Below are positions 53,954 through 62,761 of a stretch of DNA of 64,000 nucleotides, piece after piece (positions within the stretch are counted from its first letter, which is position 1; every line of letters starts with the position of its first letter). The position numbers and the translations under genes are program-made. This DNA is from Amycolatopsis sp. DSM 110486 (GTDB lineage Bacteria; Actinomycetota; Actinomycetes; Mycobacteriales; Pseudonocardiaceae): contig NZ_CP080519.1 in the NCBI RefSeq assembly GCF_019468465.1, positions 10,654,501 through 10,718,500 of the forward strand, given 5' to 3'. The notes under the pieces were generated by a model, which made no database searches, was not told the origin of the DNA, and saw only the letters and a program-made list of their open reading frames with translations.

Positions 53954-56695
53954 CTAGTGCGCCGCTTCGTTCCACGAACGGCCGTAGCCCACCGAAACCT
54001 CCAGCGGCACGGCCAGGTGGGAGGCCGACCCCATGCCCTCGCGCACGAGCTTTTCGACTTCGGCGCGCTCGCCCTCGGCGACCTCCAGCACGAGCTCGTC
54101 GTGCACCTGCAACAGCACGCGGCTGCGCAGCTTCGCCTTGACCAGCTCGCGGTGCACGTTGAGCATCGCGACCTTGATGATGTCGGCCGCGCTGCCCTGG
54201 ATCGGCGCGTTGAGCGCCATGCGCTCAGCCATCTCGCGGCGCTGGCGGTTGTCGCTCGTGAGGTCGGGCAGGTAGCGGCGGCGCCCGAAGATCGTCTCGG
54301 TGTAGCCGGTCTTCCCGGCTTCGCCGACCACGGACTGCAGGTAGTCGCGCACGCCGCCGAAGCGGTTGAAGTACGCCTCCATCTGCGACTTCGCGTCCTC
54401 GGTCGAAATGCGCAGCTGCTGCGAAAGCCCGTAAGCCGACAACCCGTAGGCCAGACCGTAGGACATCGCCTTGACGCGGTAGCGCTGCTCCGCCGTGATC
54501 TCCTCGGCGGGCACGGAGAACGCGCGCGACGCGACGAACGTGTGCAGGTCCTCGCCGCTGTTGAAGGCCTCGATCAGGCCCTCGTCCTTCGACAGGTGCG
54601 CCATGATCCGCATCTCGATCTGGCTGTAGTCGGCGGTCATCAGCTCGACGTAACCCTCGCCGACCACGAACGCGTCGCGGATGCGCCGGCCTTCTTCCGT
54701 GCGCACCGGGATGTTCTGCAGGTTCGGGTCGACCGACGACAGCCGCCCGGTCGCGGCGATGGTCTGCTGCAGCGTGGTGTGGATGCGCCCGTCGTCGGCG
54801 ACCGACTTGATCAGACCCTCGACGGTGGTGCGCAGCCGCGTGGCGTCGCGGTGTTCCAGCATGTGCTGCAGGAACGGGTGCTCGGTCTTCTCGAACAGGC
54901 TCTGCAGCGCCTCGGCGTCGGTGGTGTAGCCGGTCTTGGTGCGCTTGGTCTTCGGCATGCCGAGCTCTTCGAACAGCACGACCTGCAGCTGCTTCGGCGA
55001 ACCGAGGTTGATCTGCTTGCCGATCACCTTGTACGCCTCTTCGGCGGCCTGCGTGACACGGCTGAGGTAGTGGGCCTCCAGCTCGGTGAGCTGTTCCACG
55101 TCCACGGCGATGCCCGCGGCCTCCAGCTCGGTGATGACCTCGAGCAGCGGCAGCTCCAGCTCGGCGAGCAGCTTCGCCCCGCCGAGGTCTTCCAGCTCCT
55201 TGCCGAGCGCGCCGGCGAGCTCGAAGATCGCGCGGGCCTTCACCAGCTCGTCGGAGATCTCCTTCTGCTCCAAGCCTTCGGCGCCGCCGTCGAGCAACGA
55301 CAGCTGGCCGTCGCCCTCGGCGGCCTCCGAGCGCAGCTCGCGGTGCAGGTAGCGCAGCGCCAGGTCGTCGAGCTCGAAAGTCCGCTGGCCGGGCCGCACG
55401 AGGTAGGCCGCGAGCGCGGTGTCGAGCACCAGCCCCGCGAGCGTCCAGCCGCGAGCGCGCACCGCGTGCAGCGCCACCTTGAGGTCGTGGCCGATCTTGC
55501 GGATCTTCTCGTCGGCCAGCCACGCGGCAAGCGCGATGTCGTCAGCCTCGTCCATCGCCGTGACGTCGACGTACGCGCCTTCGCCGTCGGCGCACGCGAA
55601 CGCCAGCGCTCGCAGGTCGGAGCGGATCGACGTGCCCGTGGCACGGAACGCGAGCGCCACCGGCTCGCCCTCGCCGGCGTGCGCGGCGAGCCAGGCGCCG
55701 AGCGCGCCGGGCGCGAGCGCATCGCCCGAGACGTCGAAGCCCTCCTCGGCCTCCGGCTCGGTGCTGCTGAGCGTGGCGAAGAGCCGGTCGCGCAGCACGC
55801 GGAACTCCAGCTCGTCGAACAGGCGGTGCACCGCGTCGCGGTCCCACGGCCGCAGCTCCAGCTGGTCGGGCACCAGGTCGAGCTGCACGTCGCGCACCAG
55901 CTCGGTGAGCTGGCGGTTGAGGGTGACCGACGTCAGGTTCTCGCGCAGCGAGTCGCCGACCTTGCCCTTGACCTCGTCGACACGGTCGATCAGGTCGGCC
56001 AGCGTGCCGAACTGCCGGATCCACTTCGCCGCCGTCTTCTCCCCCACCCCGGGAATGCCCGGCAGGTTGTCCGACGGGTCGCCCCGCAGCGCCGCGAAGT
56101 CGGGGTACTGGGTCGGCGTGAGGCCGTACTTCTCCTCCACCGCGTCGGGCGTGAAGCGGACCAGGTCCGACACGCCGCGCTTCGGGTAGAGCACGGTGAC
56201 GTGCTCGTTGACCAGCTGCAGCGCGTCGCGGTCGCCGGTACAGATCAGCACGTCGAAATTCTCCGCGCCGGCCTGCGTGGTGAGCGTCGCGATGATGTCG
56301 TCGGCCTCGAAGTTCTCCTTGACCAGCGACGGGATGCCCAGCACGTCGAGCACCTCCTTGACCAGGTCGACCTGGCCGCGGAACTCGTCGGGCGTGGTGC
56401 TGCGGTTGGCCTTGTAGTCGGCGAACGTCTCGGACCGGAAGGTCTTGCGCGAGAGGTCGAACGCCACCGCGAGGTGCGTGGGCTCCTCGTCGCGCAGCAG
56501 GTTGATGAGCATCGAGGTGAACCCGAACACCGCGTTGGTGACCTGGCCGGTCTTCGTCTTGAAGTTCTCAGCGGGCAACGCGAAGAAGGCGCGGTAGGCC
56601 ATCGAATGACCGTCGATGAGCAGCAGGCGGGGCCGCTCGGCCGTGGTCGTGGCTGCTGTGGCGTTCGCTACGGTTCGGTTCTCACTCGGGCTCAC
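53954..56695 (-). CDS. polA: DNA polymerase I
   Basis: A 913-residue PolA. Residues 1 to about 300 form the 5' nuclease (LLLIDGHSMAYRAFFALP, FEADDIIATL, LRGDPSDNLPGIPGVGEKTA); the middle (about 320-500) is an exonuclease-like domain without obvious catalytic acids; residues about 520-913 are the polymerase with ADYSQIEMRI (motif A), RYRVKAMSYGLAYGLSAYGLS region (motif B) and VHDELVLE (motif C). It removes primers and fills gaps. TAGACT lies seven bases before GTG 56695, which I take as the start; the open frame extends 15 codons farther without support. Confidence 0.96.
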   Translation of the reverse strand: MSPSENRTVANATAATTTAERPRLLLIDGHSMAYRAFFALPAENFKTKTGQVTNAVFGFTSMLINLLRDEEPTHLAVAFDLSRKTFRSETFADYKANRSTTPDEFRGQVDLVKEVLDVLGIPSLVKENFEADDIIATLTTQAGAENFDVLICTGDRDALQLVNEHVTVLYPKRGVSDLVRFTPDAVEEKYGLTPTQYPDFAALRGDPSDNLPGIPGVGEKTAAKWIRQFGTLADLIDRVDEVKGKVGDSLRENLTSVTLNRQLTELVRDVQLDLVPDQLELRPWDRDAVHRLFDELEFRVLRDRLFATLSSTEPEAEEGFDVSGDALAPGALGAWLAAHAGEGEPVALAFRATGTSIRSDLRALAFACADGEGAYVDVTAMDEADDIALAAWLADEKIRKIGHDLKVALHAVRARGWTLAGLVLDTALAAYLVRPGQRTFELDDLALRYLHRELRSEAAEGDGQLSLLDGGAEGLEQKEISDELVKARAIFELAGALGKELEDLGGAKLLAELELPLLEVITELEAAGIAVDVEQLTELEAHYLSRVTQAAEEAYKVIGKQINLGSPKQLQVVLFEELGMPKTKRTKTGYTTDAEALQSLFEKTEHPFLQHMLEHRDATRLRTTVEGLIKSVADDGRIHTTLQQTIAATGRLSSVDPNLQNIPVRTEEGRRIRDAFVVGEGYVELMTADYSQIEMRIMAHLSKDEGLIEAFNSGEDLHTFVASRAFSVPAEEITAEQRYRVKAMSYGLAYGLSAYGLSQQLRISTEDAKSQMEAYFNRFGGVRDYLQSVVGEAGKTGYTETIFGRRRYLPDLTSDNRQRREMAERMALNAPIQGSAADIIKVAMLNVHRELVKAKLRSRVLLQVHDELVLEVAEGERAEVEKLVREGMGSASHLAVPLEVSVGYGRSWNEAAH

Positions 56696-56702
56696 GGGAG
56701 CG

Positions 56703-56708
56703 AGTCTA
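56703..56708 (-). promoter_or_regulatory. polA: -10 box of leaderless polA promoter
   Basis: TAGACT on the minus strand, seven bases before GTG 56695; supports that start against the longer frame. Confidence 0.5.
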
Positions 56709-56757
56709 AGGTGAGGGTCCGACACTCTTACGTGTCGCATAGGTTGAGGAGCATTGC

Positions 56758-57198
56758 GTGACCGAGCAGGCCGGCGACTTGGCGCTGGAAACTCGCGCGG
56801 GGATCGACCCCGCCGCCGCCGACCAGCAGCTGAACGACAAGATCGGGCTGAAGATCCTCGAGGCCACGCCCGAGCGCGTGGTCGGCACGATCCCCGTCGA
56901 GGGCAACCTGCAGCCCTACGGCCTGCTGCACGGCGGAGCCAACGCCACCGTCGCCGAGGCGCTCGGCTCGTACGTCGCCGCGCTCAACGCGGGCACCGAC
57001 CGCGCCGCGATGGGCCTCGAGCTGTCCTGCACTCACCACCGCGCCGTCCGCTCCGGCACGGTCACCGGCGTCGCCACCCCGCTGCACGTCGGGCGCGGCA
57101 CGATCACCGCGGAGATCGTGCTCACCGACGACCAGGGCCGGCGCACCTGCACCGCCCGCCTCACCTGCGTCGTGCGCGACCGCCCGCCGGGCGCTTGA
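56758..57198 (+). CDS. PaaI-family hotdog thioesterase
   Basis: A 146-residue hotdog-fold protein. GNLQPYGLLHGGANATVAEALGSYVA holds the family HGG motif and the catalytic acidic residue region, and GLELSCTHHRAVRSGTVTGVATPLHVGRGTITAEI is the second conserved block. It would hydrolyse an aryl- or acyl-CoA. GAGGAG precedes GTG 56758. It lies divergent to polA, and this neighbour pair (polA, thioesterase, liv cluster) is, as I recall, conserved in actinomycetes. Confidence 0.9.
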   Translation: MTEQAGDLALETRAGIDPAAADQQLNDKIGLKILEATPERVVGTIPVEGNLQPYGLLHGGANATVAEALGSYVAALNAGTDRAAMGLELSCTHHRAVRSGTVTGVATPLHVGRGTITAEIVLTDDQGRRTCTARLTCVVRDRPPGA

Positions 57199-57217
57199 CC
57201 CGCCCGCTGCCATGACA

Positions 57218-57249
57218 ACGGCCCCTCACCCACCAGGGCGAGGGGCCGT
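57218..57249. terminator. Bidirectional terminator between thioesterase and livF
   Basis: ACGGCCCCTC (57218-57227) and GAGGGGCCGT (57240-57249) form a ten-pair stem with a twelve-base loop, lying midway between the two convergent stops. Confidence 0.75.
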
Positions 57250-57267
57250 CGCACAGGGCCTCCTACC

Positions 57268-57981
57268 TCACCCGACGCCGAGGTAGGCCTCCTTGATGCT
57301 GGTGTCGGCCAGCAGTTCCTTCCCGGTGCCGGACTTGGTGATGCGCCCGGTCTCCAGCACGTACGCGCGGTGCGCTCGCGAAAGGGCCTGCTGCGCGTTC
57401 TGCTCCACCAGCAGCACCGTGGTGCCCTGGCGGTTGATCTCCGTGATGATCCGGAAGATCTGCTGGATGAACTGCGGCGCGAGCCCCATCGACGGCTCGT
57501 CCAGCAGCAGCAGCCGCGGCTTCGCCATCAGGGCTCGCCCGATGGCCAGCATCTGCTGCTCGCCGCCGGACATCGTGCCGCCGACCTGGGTCTTGCGTTC
57601 CGCGAGCCGCGGGAACAGCTCGAAGACGCGGTCGAAGTCCGGCTGCAGGTTCTTCCGGTCCTTGCGCGCATACGCGCCCATGTCGAGGTTCTCGAGCACC
57701 GTCATGCCGGGGAAGATCCCCCGGCCTTCGGGCGACTGCGAGATCCCGCGGACCACGCGCAGGTCACCGCGCAGCCGCGAAATGTCCTCGCCGTCGAAGC
57801 GGATCGTGCCGCCCGAGATCGCCCGGATCCCGGAGATGGCCCGCATCGTGGTGGACTTGCCCGCGCCGTTGGCCCCGATCAGCGTGACGATCTCGCCCTC
57901 GTCGACCCTGATGGACAGGTCCGACACGGCCTGGATCCGGCCGTAGTGGACGGACACCTCGGACAGCTCAAGCAACGTCAT
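57268..57981 (-). CDS. livF: Branched-chain amino acid ABC transporter, ATPase LivF
   Basis: A 237-residue ABC ATPase. Walker A GANGAGKSTT, signature MSGGEQQMLAIGRALM, Walker B LLLLDEPSMGLAP and the H-loop VEQN (as usual in LivF, H replaced) are present; SVHYGRIQAVSDLSI opens the fold. Its start overlaps livG by 14 bases. It powers the high-affinity uptake of branched-chain or related amino acids or amides together with LivG, M, H and K. Last gene of the operon. Confidence 0.93.
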   Translation of the reverse strand: MTLLELSEVSVHYGRIQAVSDLSIRVDEGEIVTLIGANGAGKSTTMRAISGIRAISGGTIRFDGEDISRLRGDLRVVRGISQSPEGRGIFPGMTVLENLDMGAYARKDRKNLQPDFDRVFELFPRLAERKTQVGGTMSGGEQQMLAIGRALMAKPRLLLLDEPSMGLAPQFIQQIFRIITEINRQGTTVLLVEQNAQQALSRAHRAYVLETGRITKSGTGKELLADTSIKEAYLGVG

Positions 57982-58891
57982 CGTCGGGCACCCCCAGGTA
58001 GGCGGCGATCACGGCGGGGTTCGCCCGGATCTCGGCGGGCACCCCTTCCGCGATCTTCTTGCCGAACTCCAGCACCACGATCCGGTCGGTCACGCCCATG
58101 ACCAGCTTCATGTCGTGTTCGATCAGCAGGACGGTGTAGCCGTCGTCGCGGATCGTCCGGATCAGCCCCATGAGCTCTTCCTTCTCCGTCGGGTTGAACC
58201 CGGCGGCCGGCTCGTCGAGGCACAGCAGTTTCGGCTCGGTCGCGAGCGCCCGCGCGATCTCCAGGCGCCGCTGGTAGCCGTACGGCAGGTTCTTCGCGCG
58301 GTCGGCCGCCCGGTCGGCGATGCCGACGAACTCCAGCAGCGCCATGCCCTTCTCGATCGCCTGCTTCTCCTCGCGGTGGTGGCGAGGCGTGCGGAGCAGG
58401 GCGCCGATGAGGCTGGTCTTGTGGCGGGCGTCGGTGCCGACCACCACGTTCTCCAGCGCCGTCATCTCGGAGAAGAGCCGGATGTTCTGGAACGTGCGCG
58501 CGATGCCGAGCTGCGTGATGGCGTGGCGCGAGGCCTTGCCGAGCGGCTTGTCCTCCAGCAGCACCTGGCCTGAGGTCGGCCGGTACACACCGGTCATCGC
58601 GTTGAAGCACGTGGTCTTGCCCGCGCCGTTGGGCCCGATCAGGCCCAGGATCTCGCCGCGGCGGATGTCGAACGACACCGCGTCGAGCGCCACGAGACCG
58701 CCGAACCGCACGGTGACGTCGTCGACCTTCAGCAGCGTCTGCCCGACCGCGACGTCGATCTCACGGTCCGCTGCGACGACCTCGGCGACCTCCGCCTCGT
58801 GCTCGGCGAGCTGCTCCGCGTTCATCTGGGCGACCTCCGCCACGAGGCCGCCCTCGGCCGGGACTTCCGGGCCGTTGCCAGGGCCGGTCAT
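57968..58891 (-). CDS. livG: Branched-chain amino acid ABC transporter, ATPase LivG
   Basis: A 307-residue ABC ATPase with an about 50-residue acidic N-terminal extension (AEHEAEVAEVVAADREID) not usual in LivG. Walker A GPNGAGKTTC, the family's LPYGYQRRLEIARAL signature and LLCLDEPAAGFNP are clear, and the C-terminus has FGKKIAEGVPAEIRANPAVIAAYLG. ATG 58891 overlaps the livM stop by four bases. It works as a heterodimer with LivF. Confidence 0.94.
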   Translation of the reverse strand: MTGPGNGPEVPAEGGLVAEVAQMNAEQLAEHEAEVAEVVAADREIDVAVGQTLLKVDDVTVRFGGLVALDAVSFDIRRGEILGLIGPNGAGKTTCFNAMTGVYRPTSGQVLLEDKPLGKASRHAITQLGIARTFQNIRLFSEMTALENVVVGTDARHKTSLIGALLRTPRHHREEKQAIEKGMALLEFVGIADRAADRAKNLPYGYQRRLEIARALATEPKLLCLDEPAAGFNPTEKEELMGLIRTIRDDGYTVLLIEHDMKLVMGVTDRIVVLEFGKKIAEGVPAEIRANPAVIAAYLGVPDDDVA

Positions 58892-60033
58892 GCCTTCTCT
58901 CCCGGGGTCTCGGGGGCCAGTGAGCCGTCACTCGAGATCTGCTCGCCGCGACCGAGCAGCCGCTGGTACGCCTGCCTGCCGTACGTGAGCAGCCGCTGCC
59001 GCGCACCGAGCAGGCCCTGCGGGCGAAAGATCATCAGGATGATCAGCGCGAGGCCGAAGATCAGGTACTTGTACTCGGCGATCGCCTGGAACCGCAGCGG
59101 CACGTACGCCACCACGATGGCACCCAGCAGCACGCCGACCTTGTTGCCCGCCCCACCGAGGATCACCGCGGCGAGGAACAACATCGACGTGACGACGTCG
59201 AACTTCTGGTTGTTCACGAAGCCCAGCTGCCCGGCGTAGAGCGCGCCGGACAGGCCACCGACGGCCGCGCCGGAGACGAACGCGAAGATCTTGAACTTGT
59301 ACGTCGGCAGGCCCATGATCTCGGCCGCGTCCTCGTCGTCCCGGATCGCGACCCACGCGCGGCCGACCCGGCTGCGCTCGAGGTTCCCGACCAGGAACAG
59401 CACGATGATGATGACCGTGACGCACAGCCAGTACCACGGCGTGCCGTCGGAGTTGTTGAACAACGCGCTGCCGTCGGCGTTGGTGCCCGGTGGGTGCCCC
59501 ACCGCCTGGAACCCGCTGTTGCCGCGCAACGGGTCGACGTTGTCCGCCAGCAGGCGCACGATTTCGCCGAACCCGAGCGTCACGATGGCGAGATAGTCCC
59601 CGCGTAATCGCAGCGTCGGTGTCCCGAGGATCACGCCGAAGATCATCGTGACCACCATGGCGATCGGGAGCACGATGAGGAACGGCAGCTTGTGCAACGT
59701 CGAGTCGGGGCTCGTGAACAGCGCCATCACGTACGCGCCGACCGCGAAGAAGCCCACGTACCCGAGGTCGAGCAGGCCGGCCTGGCCCACCACGATGTTG
59801 AGCCCGATGGCGACCAGCGCGTAGCGGGACACCTCGAACATCGCGATCGGGAAGTTGTACCCCGGCTGCGTGGAGAGGATCGGCGGGTTCAGCACGGGCA
59901 GCAGGTAGATCAGCACCACCAGCGGCACGAGCACGAGCCACTGCTGCACGCGCGGCAGGTTGTTCCACCACTCCGAGATGGGCCGCCTGCGCTTGGCCGC
60001 GGCAGGCGCGGTAGGCGTCGAGGTCACTGTCAT
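58888..60033 (-). CDS. livM: Branched-chain amino acid ABC transporter, permease LivM
   Basis: A 381-residue permease with about ten helices. GLNIVVGQAGLLDLGYVGFFAVGAYVMAL, LRGDYLAIVTLGFGEIVRLL and AWVAIRDDEDAAEIMGLPTYKFKIFAFVSGA (the ATPase coupling helix) are hallmarks. An Arg/Lys-rich cytoplasmic tail (about residues 345-381) follows. It starts at ATG 60033, overlapping the livH stop (ATGA). Confidence 0.94.
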   Translation of the reverse strand: MTVTSTPTAPAAAKRRRPISEWWNNLPRVQQWLVLVPLVVLIYLLPVLNPPILSTQPGYNFPIAMFEVSRYALVAIGLNIVVGQAGLLDLGYVGFFAVGAYVMALFTSPDSTLHKLPFLIVLPIAMVVTMIFGVILGTPTLRLRGDYLAIVTLGFGEIVRLLADNVDPLRGNSGFQAVGHPPGTNADGSALFNNSDGTPWYWLCVTVIIIVLFLVGNLERSRVGRAWVAIRDDEDAAEIMGLPTYKFKIFAFVSGAAVGGLSGALYAGQLGFVNNQKFDVVTSMLFLAAVILGGAGNKVGVLLGAIVVAYVPLRFQAIAEYKYLIFGLALIILMIFRPQGLLGARQRLLTYGRQAYQRLLGRGEQISSDGSLAPETPGEKA

Positions 60034-61040
60034 ACCCGTGCCTTTCCGAGCGACTCGCCGAGGATACCGGTCGGGCGAACCATCAGGACCAGCACGAGGA
60101 GCACGAAGGCGACGACGTCACGCCAGCCTCCGCCGAAGAGCGACTGGCCGTAGTTCTCGGCGACCCCGAGCAGCAGACCGCCGAGCAGCGCGCCACGCAG
60201 GTTGCCGATACCGCCCAGCACCGCGGCGGTGAACGCCTTGATGCCGAGGATGAACCCGCCCTGGTAGGACGCGCCCTGCGGCACCTTCATCATGTAGAAC
60301 AGGGCCGCCGCACCGGCCAGCAGGCCACCGATGAGGAACGTGAGCGTGATGACGCGCTCCTTGTTCACACCCATCAGCGTCGCGGTGTCCGGGTCCTGCG
60401 CCACGGCGCGGATGCCGCGGCCGAACTTGGTGCGGTTCACGAACATGTTGGTGGCGAGCATCAGCACGACCGACGCGATGATCGTGATGATCGTGACGTT
60501 GGTGACGTCGGCGCCGAAGAGCTTGAACACCGGTTCGTTGCGCATCAGGCGGATGCCCTGCTCGGCGTTGCCGCCGCGCCAGATGAAGAGGATCTGCTGC
60601 AGGACGAAGGAAGCGCCGATCGCGGTGATCAGGAAGACCAGCTTCGGCGCGCCGCGTTTCCTCAGTGGACGGTAGGCCACGCGTTCGAGGAGCACCGCCG
60701 TACCGCCGGACACGGCCATCGCCGCGAGCAAGGCGAGGAGCAAGAACCCGATCAGCTCGAAGACCGGCAGCTCAGGCGTGTCGCCGGGCCGGAAACCGAG
60801 GCCGAACAAGGTGAACCACACCGCGTAGGCGCCGTAGATGAACACCTCGGAGTGGGCGAAGTTGATCAGCTTCAGGACGCCGTAGACGAGGGTGTAGCCC
60901 AGCGCCACGAGCGCGTAGATGCTGCCGTAGGCAAGACCGTCGATCGTGTTGGCCCAGAACTGGTCAAGGAAGCCTTTCACGTCGAAGGTGATCCAGCTGT
61001 CGCCCTGCGCGAGGACGAGCGAGCTCAGGTCATGGGTCAT
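60030..61040 (-). CDS. livH: Branched-chain amino acid ABC transporter, permease LivH
   Basis: A 336-residue permease with about eight helices. IDGLAYGSIYALVALGYTLVYGVLKLINFAHSEVFIYGAY near the start, GRGIRAVAQDPDTATLMGVNKERVI (coupling helix) and FILGIKAFTAAVLGGIGNLRGALLGG are characteristic. I take ATG 61040, which follows GGAGAAC; the longer open frame is antisense to the intergenic hairpin. It follows livK after 93 bases that hold a large hairpin. Confidence 0.93.
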   Translation of the reverse strand: MTHDLSSLVLAQGDSWITFDVKGFLDQFWANTIDGLAYGSIYALVALGYTLVYGVLKLINFAHSEVFIYGAYAVWFTLFGLGFRPGDTPELPVFELIGFLLLALLAAMAVSGGTAVLLERVAYRPLRKRGAPKLVFLITAIGASFVLQQILFIWRGGNAEQGIRLMRNEPVFKLFGADVTNVTIITIIASVVLMLATNMFVNRTKFGRGIRAVAQDPDTATLMGVNKERVITLTFLIGGLLAGAAALFYMMKVPQGASYQGGFILGIKAFTAAVLGGIGNLRGALLGGLLLGVAENYGQSLFGGGWRDVVAFVLLVLVLMVRPTGILGESLGKARV

Positions 61041-61065
61041 CGACACACTAGTTCTCCATGTGGGT

Positions 61066-61112
61066 CCGGGGTGCGGGTCCGGCGGGATCGAGCCGCCGGA
61101 CACGCACCCCGG
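61066..61112 (-). terminator. Hairpin between livK and livH
   Basis: CCGGGGTGCGGGTCCGGCGG (61066-61085) pairs with 61093-61112 with one mismatch in 20, loop seven bases. It lies 21 bases after the livK stop and 25 before the livH start. Such hairpins after binding-protein genes commonly stabilise or partly terminate the message, so livK would be made in excess over the permease genes. Confidence 0.75.
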
Positions 61113-61133
61113 TAACTGGAACGGAAGCCGGAA

Positions 61134-62342
61134 CTACTTGATCTCGGTGTTGCGGACGATCTTCCCGTTCTCGACCTTGTAGGTCCACACGGTGGTCGAC
61201 GACAGCTCACCCTTGTCGTTCCACTTGAAGTGCTTCGTGATGCCCTGGCCGTCGTAGGTCTTGACGAAGTCGAGCAGCGCAGGACGCGTGGTCTTGCCCG
61301 AGTCGATGCCCTTCAGCAGGATCGTCGCGAGGTCGTAGGCCTCGGGCGAGTACGTGCCCGGGTCCTTGCCTGTGGCGGCCTTGTACGCGTCGGTGAACTT
61401 GGTGAACTGGTCCGCCGGCACACACGGGCAGGTGAAGTACGCGTTGGCAGCGGCTTCGCCGGCGCCCTTCACGAACTCGTCGTCCTTCACGCCGTCCGGG
61501 CCCACGAACTTCGCGGTGACGCCGGCGTCATTCAGCTGCTGCGCGAACGGAGCGGCTTCCTGGTAGTAGCCGGAGTAGAAGACCGCGTCGGGCGCGTTGG
61601 CCTTGATCTTGTTGACCACGGCCGAGAAGTCGGTCTGCTTCGTCTTGACCTTGTCCTGGCACGACAGTGCCGGGCCGAGGGCCTTGATCGTCGAGGCGGC
61701 GAGGCCGGTGCCGTAGTCGGAGTCGTCCTCGATGACGCAGACCTTCTTGGCTGCGAGGTCACCGGTCATGAACTTCGCGGCGGCGGGGCCCTGCGTGTTG
61801 TCGTTGCCGAGACCGCGGAAGAAGGTCTTCCAGCCGTTCTCGCTCAGCGTCGGGTTCGTGGCCGACGGGGTGACCGTGACGAGACCGGCGGTGTTGAAGA
61901 TGTTGCCGGCCGCCTTGGACTCACCCGAGAAGGGGAGGCCCACCACGCCGATGATCCCCGGCGTGTTCACGATCTGGGTCACGATGCCGGGCGCCTTGTC
62001 GGGCGTGCCCTCCGTGTCGTACTGCTCCAGCTTGACCTGGCAGCCCGGGTTCGCCTTGTTGTGCTGGTCGACCGCGAGCTTGGCACCGTTCAGGATGTTG
62101 ATGCCGAGGGCCGCGTTGGCGCCGTTGATGGTGCCGGCGTAGGCGATGGAGGTCGGCGAACACTGCGCCTTGCCGTCGCCCGCGGGGTCGGCGGCGTCCG
62201 CGGCGGCCGAAGGCGCTGCCGCCTGCGGGGCTCCGCTGTCGTTTCCGCCAGAACCGCTGTCGGTACGCGCCGCGCACGCGCTCAGGGAGATGGCCCCCGC
62301 AGCCGCCAGCACGATGATCTTCGTGAGTCGTGCTCTCTGCAC
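61134..62342 (-). CDS. livK: Branched-chain amino acid ABC transporter, substrate-binding lipoprotein LivK
   Basis: A 402-residue lipoprotein. The signal LTKIIVLAAAGAISLSAC ends in a lipobox (LSAC, Cys about residue 22), followed by a flexible Ser/Gly/Ala/Asp-rich linker and a type I periplasmic-binding fold: IAYAGTINGANAALGINILNGAKLAVDQHN, GVVGLPFSGESKAAGNIFNTAGLVTVTPSATN, CVIEDDSDYGTG. The ligand is a branched-chain or similar amino acid. Two extra Cys in YFTCPCVPADQF are unusual. GTG 62342 follows GGAGGAAGA. First gene of the operon. Confidence 0.93.
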   Translation of the reverse strand: MQRARLTKIIVLAAAGAISLSACAARTDSGSGGNDSGAPQAAAPSAAADAADPAGDGKAQCSPTSIAYAGTINGANAALGINILNGAKLAVDQHNKANPGCQVKLEQYDTEGTPDKAPGIVTQIVNTPGIIGVVGLPFSGESKAAGNIFNTAGLVTVTPSATNPTLSENGWKTFFRGLGNDNTQGPAAAKFMTGDLAAKKVCVIEDDSDYGTGLAASTIKALGPALSCQDKVKTKQTDFSAVVNKIKANAPDAVFYSGYYQEAAPFAQQLNDAGVTAKFVGPDGVKDDEFVKGAGEAAANAYFTCPCVPADQFTKFTDAYKAATGKDPGTYSPEAYDLATILLKGIDSGKTTRPALLDFVKTYDGQGITKHFKWNDKGELSSTTVWTYKVENGKIVRNTEIK

Positions 62343-62761
62343 TCTTCCTCCAAATGCCAACCAACCGTTCGAAGCGAACGGCTCGTCCCTATGTGGGAAC
62401 TGACTGGCCGCTGAAAGTAGCCGCCCCGTGAGGTGTTGCACAGAGTTACCCACGGTCTTGTATCCACATCGTGACGGTCGTCACCGGCAGTAATGGACGT
62501 TATCCACCCGATTGTCGCAATATGACAACCGGGTGATGACACTGAGTACTCGGATGGCACCTCGATCGGAGCACTTGACGTGCGGCCAGATCGATGTTGG
62601 CAGTCTAGGGACTCCACTCGGCTGATGAAGGGGCGGCAAGCCATGATCAGACTCGAAGGTAGCAAACTTGCCCTCTTGCACCGCGCAGAGCGACGGAAGA
62701 CCACACCAAAACGGGCGCGACCCCCTGGTCACGCCCGTTTTGCCACTCGGATGGGTGAGGC
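62343..62761. other. 419-base intergenic region before livK: leader hairpin, inverted repeats, DnaA-box-like nonamers
   Basis: This is the longest gene-free stretch. It holds a hairpin at 62505-62535 (CACCCGATTGTC and GACAACCGGGTG, one mismatch, loop GCAATAT), an inverted repeat GTGAC-GGTC-GTCAC at 62471-62484, and three same-facing words similar to the DnaA box: TTACCCACG (62446), GTATCCACA (62460) and TTATCCACC (62500). It is noticeably richer in A/T than its surroundings. No promoter was assigned with confidence. Most likely the region controls livK; other roles are open. Confidence 0.4.
62707..62742 (-). terminator. pdtaR terminator
   Basis: CAAAACGGGCG (62707-62717) and CGCCCGTTTTG (62732-62742) pair over eleven bases, with inner GACC/GGTC extending the stem past one mismatch. 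It lies 20 bases after the pdtaR stop and ends in TTTTG on the minus strand. Confidence 0.85.

Noticed and set aside
53957..56761. 934-codon open frame antisense to polA (and similar long antisense frames over 19955-22846 and 12408-13907)
   Set aside because: Long open frames on the opposite strand are a by-product of high G+C codon usage; they are Arg/Gly/Ala/His-rich without any family motif, while the other strand encodes clear proteins.
62446..62508. Chromosomal origin of replication
   Set aside because: Only three imperfect DnaA-like words, no dnaA, dnaN, gyrase or rpmH genes nearby, and the surrounding genes (polA, livK, pdtaR) are not origin neighbours.
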